NCBI GenBank assembly: GCA_035705985.1
Contig: DASSVP010000220.1
Location: 1-19,373, forward strand
Length of the DNA stretch: 19,373 nt
Direction: 5' to 3'
Source: JACVRW01 sp035705985
GTDB lineage: Bacteria; Actinomycetota; Thermoleophilia; Solirubrobacterales; Thermoleophilaceae
This document shows positions 6,979 through 14,688 of the stretch, one piece after another. Position numbers and translations under genes: made by a program. Below the pieces are notes generated by a model. It searched no databases. It worked only from the letters and a program-made list of their open reading frames with translations, and was not told where the DNA came from. The first letter of the stretch is position 1. The number at the start of each line of letters is the position of its first letter.

Positions 6979-6997
6979 GCACGGGCGTGCCCCGTGC
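6979..6997 (-). promoter_or_regulatory. Intercistronic hairpin between the mce genes and the cyclase gene
   Basis: GCACGGG (6979-6985) and CCCGTGC (6991-6997) form a perfect seven-base stem with a five-base loop in the gap between the last mce stop (7016) and the cyclase ATG (6952). No T-run follows, so it is more likely an mRNA processing, stability or attenuation element than a full terminator. It sequesters the alternative GTG start at 6982. Confidence 0.35.
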
Positions 6998-7015
6998 GCA
7001 GCGACGAGCTTCTCG

Positions 7016-8524
7016 CTAGTCGCTCGGGCTCGGGTCCGGGTCCCTCGCCGGCGGGTTGCCCTCGTTGCCCCTCGGGTTCGCGCGCAAGGGCGCGACGCCG
7101 CGGCGCGGCATCGAGAAGAGCTTCCCGTCGTAGAGCGACGGCCGCATCTCGAAGCACGGCGCGCGCTTGTCGTCGTGGTCCTGCCCCGGCTCGAGCGCGT
7201 CCTCCGCGTACTTGCGCTCCCCGCCCGGGCACTTGAAGCTCTCGATCCCTCCGAACTTGAGCGCGCGCATGAGCGTGTTCGGATGCAGGTACGCGTTGCC
7301 GCGCGCCCAATCCGGCGGCTCTGAGCCATGCGGGTAGGCCTGGAAGTTGCGCGAATCGCTCGTGATGCCGACCTGGGTCTGGCCGCGCTGGCCGGTGCCG
7401 TAGTCGGCGGCGAGGTCGGCGCCGCCGTTCGTTATGAACGCGGCGATCGTGGTCTGATGGAAGTTGAAGTAGGACAGGATCGGGTTGAGCTCCGGGAAGA
7501 ACGTGTGCATCGCCTCGACGAGCGGCTCGGCTTCCTCGAGCGTGCGGTCGAGAGCGGGCACGCCGGTCCGGCCGGCGCGGATCAGCGGACCGAGGTCGCG
7601 GAAGAGGTTCTCGAGGTCGGGCGCCAGGTCGCCGAGATCGCGGACCGTGGGCCCGAGGTCGTCGGCCGGCTCCTTGAGATCGATCACGAGCGGCCGGGTG
7701 TTCCGCGAGAAGTCCTCGAGCCGCGCCATCGTGGCCTTCGACTCGTCGAGGAAGGTCGGCATGATCGCGAACGTCTCGGCCAGCGCCTCGTCGCGCGACG
7801 CCGTGGCCTCGAACGTGCGCTTCGAGTTGACGATCAGGTCCTGCAGCGCGCCGCGGCGCTCGTTGATGGCCCCGAACACGACGCCGGTGTTCTTGACCAG
7901 CCGGTGCACGGCGACGTTCTGCTCGTCGAGCACCTGCATGAGCTTGGCCCCGTCCACGGCGAAGCCCTCGAAGTTCCCGAACGCGTCGTTCAGGTCCTGG
8001 CTCCGGCCGTCCTCGATTGCGCCGGCCAGCTCGGTGACCCACTCCTTGAACGCCTTGCGGGTGTCCGGGTCGAACGCCGTGAAGATCTCGTCGAGCTCGA
8101 CCGTCGGCTCCACCTGGGAGTTCGCGAGCCGGGCGCCGTCGTCGAGGATCCCGCGCCGCTTGTTGCCGGGCGTGATCTCGAGGTAGGTCTCGCCCAAGAG
8201 CGTCTTCTGGCGCAGGATCGCGCGGCTGTCCTTCGGGATCGGCGCGTAGGCCTCGTCGAGCTGGACCTCGACGATCGTGCGTGCGCCGCCCTTGTCGAGC
8301 TCCTTCGACTTCACCTTGCCGACGTTCACGCCGGCCATCCGAACGTCCGCCTCCACGGCGAGCGTCGCGGCCTCGCGCATGTGAACGGTGAAGCGATAGC
8401 CCTCGGGGTTGAGCGGCACCGAGCCGCCGAACGCGAGCCAGAGGAAGATCAGGATCGCGAACACCGACAGCGTGAACGCCACCATGGCGATCATCCGGCC
8501 GAGGCTGGGGGTCTGCTTGATCAT
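7016..8524 (-). CDS. MCE-family protein, sixth of the operon
   Basis: The 502-residue protein has one N-terminal membrane helix (about 10-32), an MCE/MlaD domain (about 43-122) with V-R-M-A-G-V-N-V-G-K-V, a long helical region (about 140-390) expected to build the periplasm- or wall-spanning tube, and a C-terminal tail with two Cys. MCE proteins assemble as hetero-oligomers that shuttle lipids or sterols between envelope layers and an ABC permease. The ATG at 8524 is chosen because it overlaps the previous stop in ATGA, as at the other four mce junctions; the GTG at 8536 would add only four residues. It is the last mce gene, 63 bases before the cyclase ATG. Its place suggests an MceF counterpart, which is positional inference. 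Confidence 0.9.
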   Translation of the reverse strand: MIKQTPSLGRMIAMVAFTLSVFAILIFLWLAFGGSVPLNPEGYRFTVHMREAATLAVEADVRMAGVNVGKVKSKELDKGGARTIVEVQLDEAYAPIPKDSRAILRQKTLLGETYLEITPGNKRRGILDDGARLANSQVEPTVELDEIFTAFDPDTRKAFKEWVTELAGAIEDGRSQDLNDAFGNFEGFAVDGAKLMQVLDEQNVAVHRLVKNTGVVFGAINERRGALQDLIVNSKRTFEATASRDEALAETFAIMPTFLDESKATMARLEDFSRNTRPLVIDLKEPADDLGPTVRDLGDLAPDLENLFRDLGPLIRAGRTGVPALDRTLEEAEPLVEAMHTFFPELNPILSYFNFHQTTIAAFITNGGADLAADYGTGQRGQTQVGITSDSRNFQAYPHGSEPPDWARGNAYLHPNTLMRALKFGGIESFKCPGGERKYAEDALEPGQDHDDKRAPCFEMRPSLYDGKLFSMPRRGVAPLRANPRGNEGNPPARDPDPSPSD

Positions 8525-9879
8525 GGGTTCGCGCACGCCCCGATCGAGCCGAACAGGTTCGCCAGGCCCTCGGCCTCGGCCTCCGGCATCCCGCCATGCT
8601 CGGCCTCGGACTTGAACATGTCGCAGTTGAGGTTGAGCAGGTACGCCCGCCGGATCGGCCCGAGCGCGTCAGCGGTCGAGAACAGCGACACGGTGTTCTG
8701 ACCGACCCACCCGAGCCAGTAGAGGTAGCTCTCGTTGCGGGCGCGCTCGGCGCGGGTGCAGGCGCCGTTCTTCTCGCATTCCTCGGAGATTCCCTCGGCG
8801 CCGCCCGGGTTGTAGGCGCCGATGTTGAACAGGCGGTTGAGCCCCAGGAACGACTTCGTGAGGTCCGGCCCGGCCTGCGCCAGGTTCTTCGACGCCTCGC
8901 CGAGGTTCCGCTGGAACGGCTTCACCGCGCGGACGAAGGGGCGAACCTGGTTCTTCAGGATCGGCGCCGCCTCCTCCACGAACGGCAGCACCGCCTCGTT
9001 CGCCTCATCGAGCTTGCGGAAGGGCGGCCGCAGCGACTCGAACGCCGGGCCCATCACGTCGGCGAGCCGGTCGACCTTGCCGAGCGTCGTGGACGTCTGG
9101 TCGAGCGTCGCGGGCAGCTTCGACACGAGCGCGGCGATGTTGTGGTCCTCCTCCGCGAACGCGCCGAGCGTGACGTTCGAGGTGCGGACGAGCCGCGTGA
9201 TGTCGTCGTCGGCCTTGCCGAGCTCGGTCATGAGGAGCCCGTAGCGGTTGACCAGCCGGCGCATGTTCTGCCGCCGCTCCGCAACGGCCCTGCTCACGCG
9301 GGCGAGGTCCTTGTGCAGCGGACCGAGTCGCTTCATGACCTCGCGCAGGTCTGTCCCGCGGCCGTCGAGCCCCTTGCCGGCGCCGGAGACGAGCAGCCTC
9401 AGGTAGTTGCGCGTGTCGCCGTCGAGCGCGGCGAGGATCTCGTCGGGGTCGATATCCGGCAGCGTGTTCGAGACCTGGATGCGCTCGCCGCTCTCGAGCG
9501 GCTTGCCGTCGCCGGGATCGACCTCGAGGAACATGTCCTTGGTGCCGGTCTTCGCCCGCAGGAGCGCCGTCGCGTCCTCTCGGATCAGCTTCTTGTACTT
9601 CGGCTCGAGCTGCAGCTCCACGACCGCCTTGCCGTCCTCGAGCTCGACCGCGCCGATGTCGCCCACCCGCACGCCGGCGACCACGACGGTCTGCCCCTGG
9701 CCCGGCGTCACGGCCTGGGCGTCCGGGAGCTCGGCCTTCACGGTGTGGAACGGCTCCTCGACGAGCGGGAAGCGCAGCCGCTGGTTCGCGAGGATGTACG
9801 CGCCGATTCCGAGCCCGAGGAGGACGACGCCGAGGATCGCGAGGAAGTCCGCGAGGTTCTTGCGGATCGCGGCGATCAT
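8521..9879 (-). CDS. MCE-family protein, fifth of the operon
   Basis: The 452-residue protein carries an N-terminal membrane helix (about 12-30), an MCE domain (about 42-123, with V-V-V-A-G-V-R-V-G-D-I) and a long alpha-helical middle. The C-terminal part contains four Cys (C-E-K-N-G-A-C, then two single Cys). The fifth position in mycobacterial operons is the lipoprotein MceE/LprK; here no lipobox Cys follows the hydrophobic segment, so this protein is anchored by its helix. Its ATG overlaps the previous stop and its TGA overlaps the next ATG, giving ATGA at both ends. It is probably translated in fixed proportion with its neighbours. Confidence 0.9.
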   Translation of the reverse strand: MIAAIRKNLADFLAILGVVLLGLGIGAYILANQRLRFPLVEEPFHTVKAELPDAQAVTPGQGQTVVVAGVRVGDIGAVELEDGKAVVELQLEPKYKKLIREDATALLRAKTGTKDMFLEVDPGDGKPLESGERIQVSNTLPDIDPDEILAALDGDTRNYLRLLVSGAGKGLDGRGTDLREVMKRLGPLHKDLARVSRAVAERRQNMRRLVNRYGLLMTELGKADDDITRLVRTSNVTLGAFAEEDHNIAALVSKLPATLDQTSTTLGKVDRLADVMGPAFESLRPPFRKLDEANEAVLPFVEEAAPILKNQVRPFVRAVKPFQRNLGEASKNLAQAGPDLTKSFLGLNRLFNIGAYNPGGAEGISEECEKNGACTRAERARNESYLYWLGWVGQNTVSLFSTADALGPIRRAYLLNLNCDMFKSEAEHGGMPEAEAEGLANLFGSIGACANP

Positions 9880-11411
9880 CCGCCGCCCTCCCGTGCCTGC
9901 GCCCGGGCGGCCTCGCGGCTGTACTTCTCGCGCTCAGCGGCGATCACCGGCAGGACGTCGTCGACGAAGTCGTTGATGCCCTCGATCGCCTCGTCCGGGT
10001 TCGGAACCGGCGCGGGCGGCTTGATGACCGAGCCGGGGCTCTCGCCCAGCAGCGGGAAGGCCGGAATCGGGCCGCCGGGCGCGTGGAGGTTCGGGAGCTC
10101 CTGCTCCTCGCACGGCACGTCCGGCCTGTGGGGCATCGGCATGCTGCCGCCGTCGGGCGGCGGACCGGGACGCACGCGGTTCCCTGGGCCGGTCGCGCCG
10201 GCGTGGAAGTACTGGTTGTTCCCGTCCGAGAGGCGGCTCTCGCCCGAGAGGCCCGGGAAGCCGCGCTGGAGCTGCGCGCGCACGGGCTGGTTCGAGTTCT
10301 CCGCCTCGTTACCGCTCTCCGGGTTCGGGATCTCGAGGCCCATGAACGGCACGAGCACGTTGTTCGTGCATGCCGAGAGAGCGCGCGCCTGGCGCAGGAA
10401 CGGGACCGACGTCCGGTTGAACGCCACGACGTCGGGGATCGTCCGCCGCAGGATGCGCGCCGTCCCGCGCAGCTCCCTCTCGGACATGAGCAGGCGCGCC
10501 TGGGTGATGAACGGCAGTGACGCCGCGAGCGTCTCGTCCGACGTGCGCACCCCCGGCAGCGCGTCACGCGCGAACGCGCGCAGCGACGGCAGCGCCTCGT
10601 TCAGCGAGCCGAGCGCCGGCTCGCCCACGCGGAGCGTGTCGCGCAGCGCCGGGATCGAGGCCGCCAGCGCCTCGTCCTCGCTGGCGAACGCGGCCGCGGT
10701 GGTGTTGAAGTTCGTCACCAGGTCCTTCAGCGCGCGCTCGTCGCGGACCAGCGCCGCGAACGTCTGCTGCTGGCCCTTCAGGACGCGCTGCAGGTCCCTG
10801 TCGGGATCCTGGCCGAGCGTCGCGTCGTTCGCCAGGGAGTTGTTGCGGTAGGCCGGCTCCCAGTAGTCGATCGCCTGGTTGAAGCCCTCGGCGCCGCCGT
10901 CCTCGAGGCCCTTCGAATACTCGCGCAGGAAGGTCTGCAGGTCCGTCCGCGTGTCGCTCTGGAACGCCGTCAGCAGGTCGCCGAACTGCACCGGCGCGGC
11001 CGTCTGCGTGACCGGGATGACCCCGTTCTTGTCAAGCTCGTCGGCCGACGGCGACCCCGGCTCCACGTCCACGAAGAAGTTGCCCTCGAGGAAGATGCGC
11101 GGCCGGATCTTCAGTTCGGCGTCCTCCTTGATCGGAAGACCCTTCTCCTGGACCTCCATCGTGACCTCGGCGGCGCCCTTGCCCTCGGTCACGGGCTCGA
11201 TCCGGACGACCTTCCCGACCTCGACGCCGGCGATCCGGACAGGCGAGCGAGGCTTCAGGTTGTTGACGTCGTTGAAGACGGCCTTGAACTCGTACGGGTT
11301 GGCGAACGGGTTCGCCTTCGAGAACCCGAAGTAGGCGAGCAGCCCGATCACGACGAGCGCGAGCACGCCGGCGCGGAAGGGGCTCATTCCGTTCGAACGC
11401 GCGGCGCTCAT
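9876..11411 (-). CDS. MCE-family protein, fourth of the operon
   Basis: The 511-residue protein has an N-terminal helix (about 14-30), an MCE domain (about 40-117) with V-R-I-A-G-V-E-V-G-K-V-V and I-F-L-E-G-N-F-F-V-D-V, an extended helical region, and a Pro/Gly-rich C-terminal 150 residues with two Cys (L-S-A-C-T-N-N and V-P-C-E-E-Q). The tail (P-P-D-G-G-S-M-P-M-P and later P-P-A-P-V-P) looks flexible, as in MceD-like proteins, and may reach into the envelope. ATGA overlaps occur at both ends. Confidence 0.9.
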   Translation of the reverse strand: MSAARSNGMSPFRAGVLALVVIGLLAYFGFSKANPFANPYEFKAVFNDVNNLKPRSPVRIAGVEVGKVVRIEPVTEGKGAAEVTMEVQEKGLPIKEDAELKIRPRIFLEGNFFVDVEPGSPSADELDKNGVIPVTQTAAPVQFGDLLTAFQSDTRTDLQTFLREYSKGLEDGGAEGFNQAIDYWEPAYRNNSLANDATLGQDPDRDLQRVLKGQQQTFAALVRDERALKDLVTNFNTTAAAFASEDEALAASIPALRDTLRVGEPALGSLNEALPSLRAFARDALPGVRTSDETLAASLPFITQARLLMSERELRGTARILRRTIPDVVAFNRTSVPFLRQARALSACTNNVLVPFMGLEIPNPESGNEAENSNQPVRAQLQRGFPGLSGESRLSDGNNQYFHAGATGPGNRVRPGPPPDGGSMPMPHRPDVPCEEQELPNLHAPGGPIPAFPLLGESPGSVIKPPAPVPNPDEAIEGINDFVDDVLPVIAAEREKYSREAARAQAREGGG

Positions 11412-13015
11412 GGCACGTCCGCCAGGTTGTCGATCCCGAGGTCACGTGACCGGTAGGTGCCGCCGGAGAGGCCGGGAACGTTGTTGTCGGGCGGCATGAG
11501 GGCGGCGTTGCCGCCCTTTCCGACGCGCTCCGGCTGGAGGTTCGGCAGTCCGTGGCTCTCGGACTTGTCGAGCAGGTCGCCGGGGGCGTAGCGGCCGTCG
11601 TTGAGCGCGCCGTTCGGATAGCCGTTCTGGCCGAGCTGGCAGTCGGCGTTGCCCTGCGCGTCGATGGCGGGCTGATACGGCGGCGCGTAGAGGCGGAAGA
11701 TGTCGTCCCCGCGCTGGTCCTTTGCGCCCTGCGGCTTCATGCCCTGGGGGAGGTCCCACGGGCGCGAGCCCGTGGAGGTCGCGTAGTTGTTCTGCTGGTT
11801 GGTGTTGACCTCCTTGACGTTCTGGTTCAGCACCGTGCCGGCGCCCGTCGGTCCGGTCTGGACCACGGACTGCACCTCCCCGAGCGGGTGCACGAAGTAC
11901 ATCCAGTAGTTGCAGACGGTCTGGTACGGCGCGATGAACTCGATGGCTGGCCGGCTGACGGTAAGCGCCGTGTCGAGGTCGCGCAGCGCGAGCAGCGTGT
12001 TCGGGTTCTCGAAGAGGTCCTCCGCCGCCCTGAGCGCGTCCTCGAGGTCCTCGTTCAACTCCACCGTGCGCGGCAGCACCGGCGTCCCGACCTTGAACGC
12101 GCTGTTGATCGCGGGCAGCGAGCGCGGCAGCTCGGCGGCGGCGGGACGCAGCCGCGAGGACAGGTCGGTGAAGTCGGCGAGGAACGGCTGCTGAACCTCG
12201 AACGAGTTGATTGAGACGGCCATCGTCGGCGCGGCCTTCTCAATCGTGTCCTGGAGCGCCCGCGGATTGGCCGAGATGGCCGCGAACGTGTCTGCCATGT
12301 CGGTGAACAGCAGCGCCTGGGTCCTCGCCACCGGGGCGGCCTGCGCGGACGCGCGCCCGATCTGGAGGAAGAACTGGTCGAGCTCGGTGTCCGGGTCGGA
12401 CAGGTTGCGCATCACCGGGGTGAGCGAGCGGAACAGCGGGTTGAGCGCCTCGATCGCGCGGTTGATGCTCTGGCCGCGGCCCGCGAAGGCGTCGCCGAAG
12501 CCCTCCGTGGCCTTCTGGATCTGCGGCCGGACCTCGGGGTCGAAGGTCGAGTACAGGTCCTCGAACTCGAGCGGCTCGGACGCCTGCTTTACCGGGATCG
12601 TGTCGCCCGCCTGATAGGTCGCCCTGCCGGTGCCCGGCTCGAGCTCGACGTACTTGAGCCCGAGCGCCGAGCGCGGGCGGACGCGCAGCTTGGAGTTGCG
12701 CGAGAGCGGCTCCACGGTCTTGTCGAGGCTCAGCGTCGCCAGGGCGATCGCGCGGCGCTCGCCGTCCACCTCCTTCACGATCGGCTTGATCTCCTTGACC
12801 ACGCCGACGCGGAAGCCGCCGACCCGCACCTCGTTGCCCTTCACGAGCTTGCCGCCGGACGGCAGCTCGGCCTTGAGCTCGTAGGTCGGCACGAACGGCA
12901 GGCCCGAGTTCGCGTTGTAGGCGATGAACACCGCGACGAGCGCCACGAGCACCGTGGTGGCCCCGATCAGCACCGGGCTGGCTGCGAAGCTGGCTGTTCC
13001 GCCGCGGCGGCTCAT
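11408..13015 (-). CDS. MCE-family protein, third of the operon
   Basis: The 535-residue protein has a membrane helix at about 12-33, an MCE domain at about 44-125 with V-R-V-G-G-F-R-V-G-V-V, and a helical tube-forming region. Next comes a segment around C-N-Y-W-M-Y-F-V-H-P, a position where other actinobacterial MCE proteins carry a conserved aromatic patch. The C-terminal 130 residues are Asn/Gln/Gly/Pro-rich, with one more Cys, and are probably disordered. The ATG at 13015 overlaps the previous stop and the stop at 11408 overlaps the next ATG. Confidence 0.9.
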   Translation of the reverse strand: MSRRGGTASFAASPVLIGATTVLVALVAVFIAYNANSGLPFVPTYELKAELPSGGKLVKGNEVRVGGFRVGVVKEIKPIVKEVDGERRAIALATLSLDKTVEPLSRNSKLRVRPRSALGLKYVELEPGTGRATYQAGDTIPVKQASEPLEFEDLYSTFDPEVRPQIQKATEGFGDAFAGRGQSINRAIEALNPLFRSLTPVMRNLSDPDTELDQFFLQIGRASAQAAPVARTQALLFTDMADTFAAISANPRALQDTIEKAAPTMAVSINSFEVQQPFLADFTDLSSRLRPAAAELPRSLPAINSAFKVGTPVLPRTVELNEDLEDALRAAEDLFENPNTLLALRDLDTALTVSRPAIEFIAPYQTVCNYWMYFVHPLGEVQSVVQTGPTGAGTVLNQNVKEVNTNQQNNYATSTGSRPWDLPQGMKPQGAKDQRGDDIFRLYAPPYQPAIDAQGNADCQLGQNGYPNGALNDGRYAPGDLLDKSESHGLPNLQPERVGKGGNAALMPPDNNVPGLSGGTYRSRDLGIDNLADVP

Positions 13016-14688
13016 GGCGCGAGCAGGTAGTCGAGGAGCTGGCCGGTGGTCTGGTCGTCCGCGGGCGGCGCGCTCGGAGCGAGCTGCTCCAGCTCGCGCT
13101 GGAGCTCGTCCGGGTTGGTCGGCGCCGGACCCTCCTCGAGCCGGCGGCGCTCGCGCGGGCTCAGGGAGTCGAGCAGGTTCTGGAGGTCCGGGGGCAGCAC
13201 GACCTGCGGGCGCGAGAGGTCACGCTGGCCGGGAAGCGGGCCGGCCTCCGGCATGCCCTCGCCACGCTGCTCGCCGAGCTGGCTTGCGGGCTGCCCGCTC
13301 TGCTCACGCAGCGACGCCGCGTTCGGGTTCGCGTCGTCGTCGAGCGGGTCGGGGCTGTAGATGCCGGGCTGGTTCGGCCCGAGGTACGAGTTGCACTTCT
13401 CGAACCGCTCGCGGTCCGCGGCCGTCCGCGGCGGATCGTTCTCGAAGTGCATGCAGTCCTCGGCGACGGTCAGGCCGGCGCGCAGGATGTGCGCCTCGTC
13501 GTCCAGCATGTTGATGCTGAGCGTCTGCCAGAAGAAGTAGTTCCACAGCGCCTCCATGCCCGTGAAGCCGCCCTCGTTCGGGATGGCGGTCGGGTCGGGC
13601 GCCGGCGGGGCCGTCTCCTTCGCGCGCACGTCGTTCTCGATCGCGCGCTTGCGGTCGTCGATCGTCTGGAGGAACTGCCGCAGCGGCCTGGCGAATGCGG
13701 GCGCTTCCTCCGAGAGCTCGCGCAGCTCGGCGATCTCCTCGCGGCCCTTCCTGATCGCGCGCGTACCGACCTCGCCCATCTCGCCGAGCGAGCGGACCGC
13801 CGGGCGGCTCGCTTCCGCGAACGGGCCGACGCGCGTGAAGAAGGTGTCGAGGTCGGGGGCGGCCCGCCGGAGGTCCGTCATGAGCGGCGTCTGCTCGTCG
13901 GCCAGCTCCCCGAGGCGCGCCATCGTGGGCCGCAGCTCGTCGAGGAACTCGGGGAAGCGCTGGAACTGCTCGCGCAGCTCGGCGCGACGGGTGGCGGTGA
14001 TCTCCGCGGCGTCGCCGGCCTCGCGCACGAAGCGGACCACGTCCTGCTTGTTCTTCTCGAGCTCCTGGACGACGGTGTCCGAGTCGGTGATGAAGTCCTT
14101 GATGACCTGGTTCTGGTCGCCGAGGATGCGCAGCACCTTCGACGTCTCGCGCAGGCCGGGGTGGGCGCGGCGCAGCACCTCCTGGAGGTCGTCCGGGCGA
14201 CCGGCGAGGCCCGTGCCGAGCTCGCTGATGATGAGCCGGAAGCGCTCGCGGTACGGGCGCCGCATGACGTTGTTGACGATGTCGGCGGGGATCGTCGACG
14301 ACGTCTGCTCCACGGGGACTACGCCGCCGTTCCCGATCTTCTCCTCGGACGAGCCCGGCTGGCAGTCGACGTAGTACTCGCCGATCAGCGACTGCGGCAG
14401 GATCTCGCAGCTTGCGTCCTCGCGGAAGTCGCCGAAGCCCGGCTTCTGCACCTCGACCGTCACGACGGCCTTGGGCGCCTCGCCCGGCTTCTTGTGGACG
14501 TCGAACTCCTTCGTCTGGCCGGCCGTGACGCCACCCACGCGGAAGTCGCCGCCCGGGGTCAGGCCGAAGGCGTTGTCGAACATGATCCGGTAGGTCTGCG
14601 CGCCTGACTTCTTGTCGGAGGCGCCCGCGAGCACGAACGCCGCGACGCACACGCCGATCACCGCGAGCACCACGAAGACGCGCCTCAT
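13012..14688 (-). CDS. MCE-family protein, second of the operon
   Basis: At 558 residues this is the longest of the set. An N-terminal helix (about 4-21) precedes an MCE domain (about 33-113) in which F-R-V-G-G-V-T-A-G-Q replaces the usual second Val-Gly pair, making it the most divergent MCE domain here. That domain contains two Cys (S-C-E-I and V-D-C-Q) that the other five lack. A long helical region follows. The segment E-A-L-W-N-Y-F-F-W-Q-T, two more Cys and a charged, Pro-rich tail (E-R-R-R-L-E-E-G-P) complete it. The single Cys within the membrane helix is not in a lipobox context. The gene has ATGA overlaps at both ends. Confidence 0.9.
   Translation of the reverse strand: MRRVFVVLAVIGVCVAAFVLAGASDKKSGAQTYRIMFDNAFGLTPGGDFRVGGVTAGQTKEFDVHKKPGEAPKAVVTVEVQKPGFGDFREDASCEILPQSLIGEYYVDCQPGSSEEKIGNGGVVPVEQTSSTIPADIVNNVMRRPYRERFRLIISELGTGLAGRPDDLQEVLRRAHPGLRETSKVLRILGDQNQVIKDFITDSDTVVQELEKNKQDVVRFVREAGDAAEITATRRAELREQFQRFPEFLDELRPTMARLGELADEQTPLMTDLRRAAPDLDTFFTRVGPFAEASRPAVRSLGEMGEVGTRAIRKGREEIAELRELSEEAPAFARPLRQFLQTIDDRKRAIENDVRAKETAPPAPDPTAIPNEGGFTGMEALWNYFFWQTLSINMLDDEAHILRAGLTVAEDCMHFENDPPRTAADRERFEKCNSYLGPNQPGIYSPDPLDDDANPNAASLREQSGQPASQLGEQRGEGMPEAGPLPGQRDLSRPQVVLPPDLQNLLDSLSPRERRRLEEGPAPTNPDELQRELEQLAPSAPPADDQTTGQLLDYLLAP

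Noticed and set aside
8525..8536. GTG at 8536 as start of the sixth mce gene
   Set aside because: The ATG at 8524 recreates the ATGA overlap seen at the other four mce junctions; the GTG would extend the overlap without any Shine-Dalgarno support.
8596..10851. 751-codon plus-strand open frame across the fourth and fifth mce genes
   Set aside because: It spans the junction of two clear MCE genes on the other strand and shows no domain, signal or codon pattern of its own. The same holds for plus-strand frames at 5786-7324, 7328-8701 and 13447-14607.
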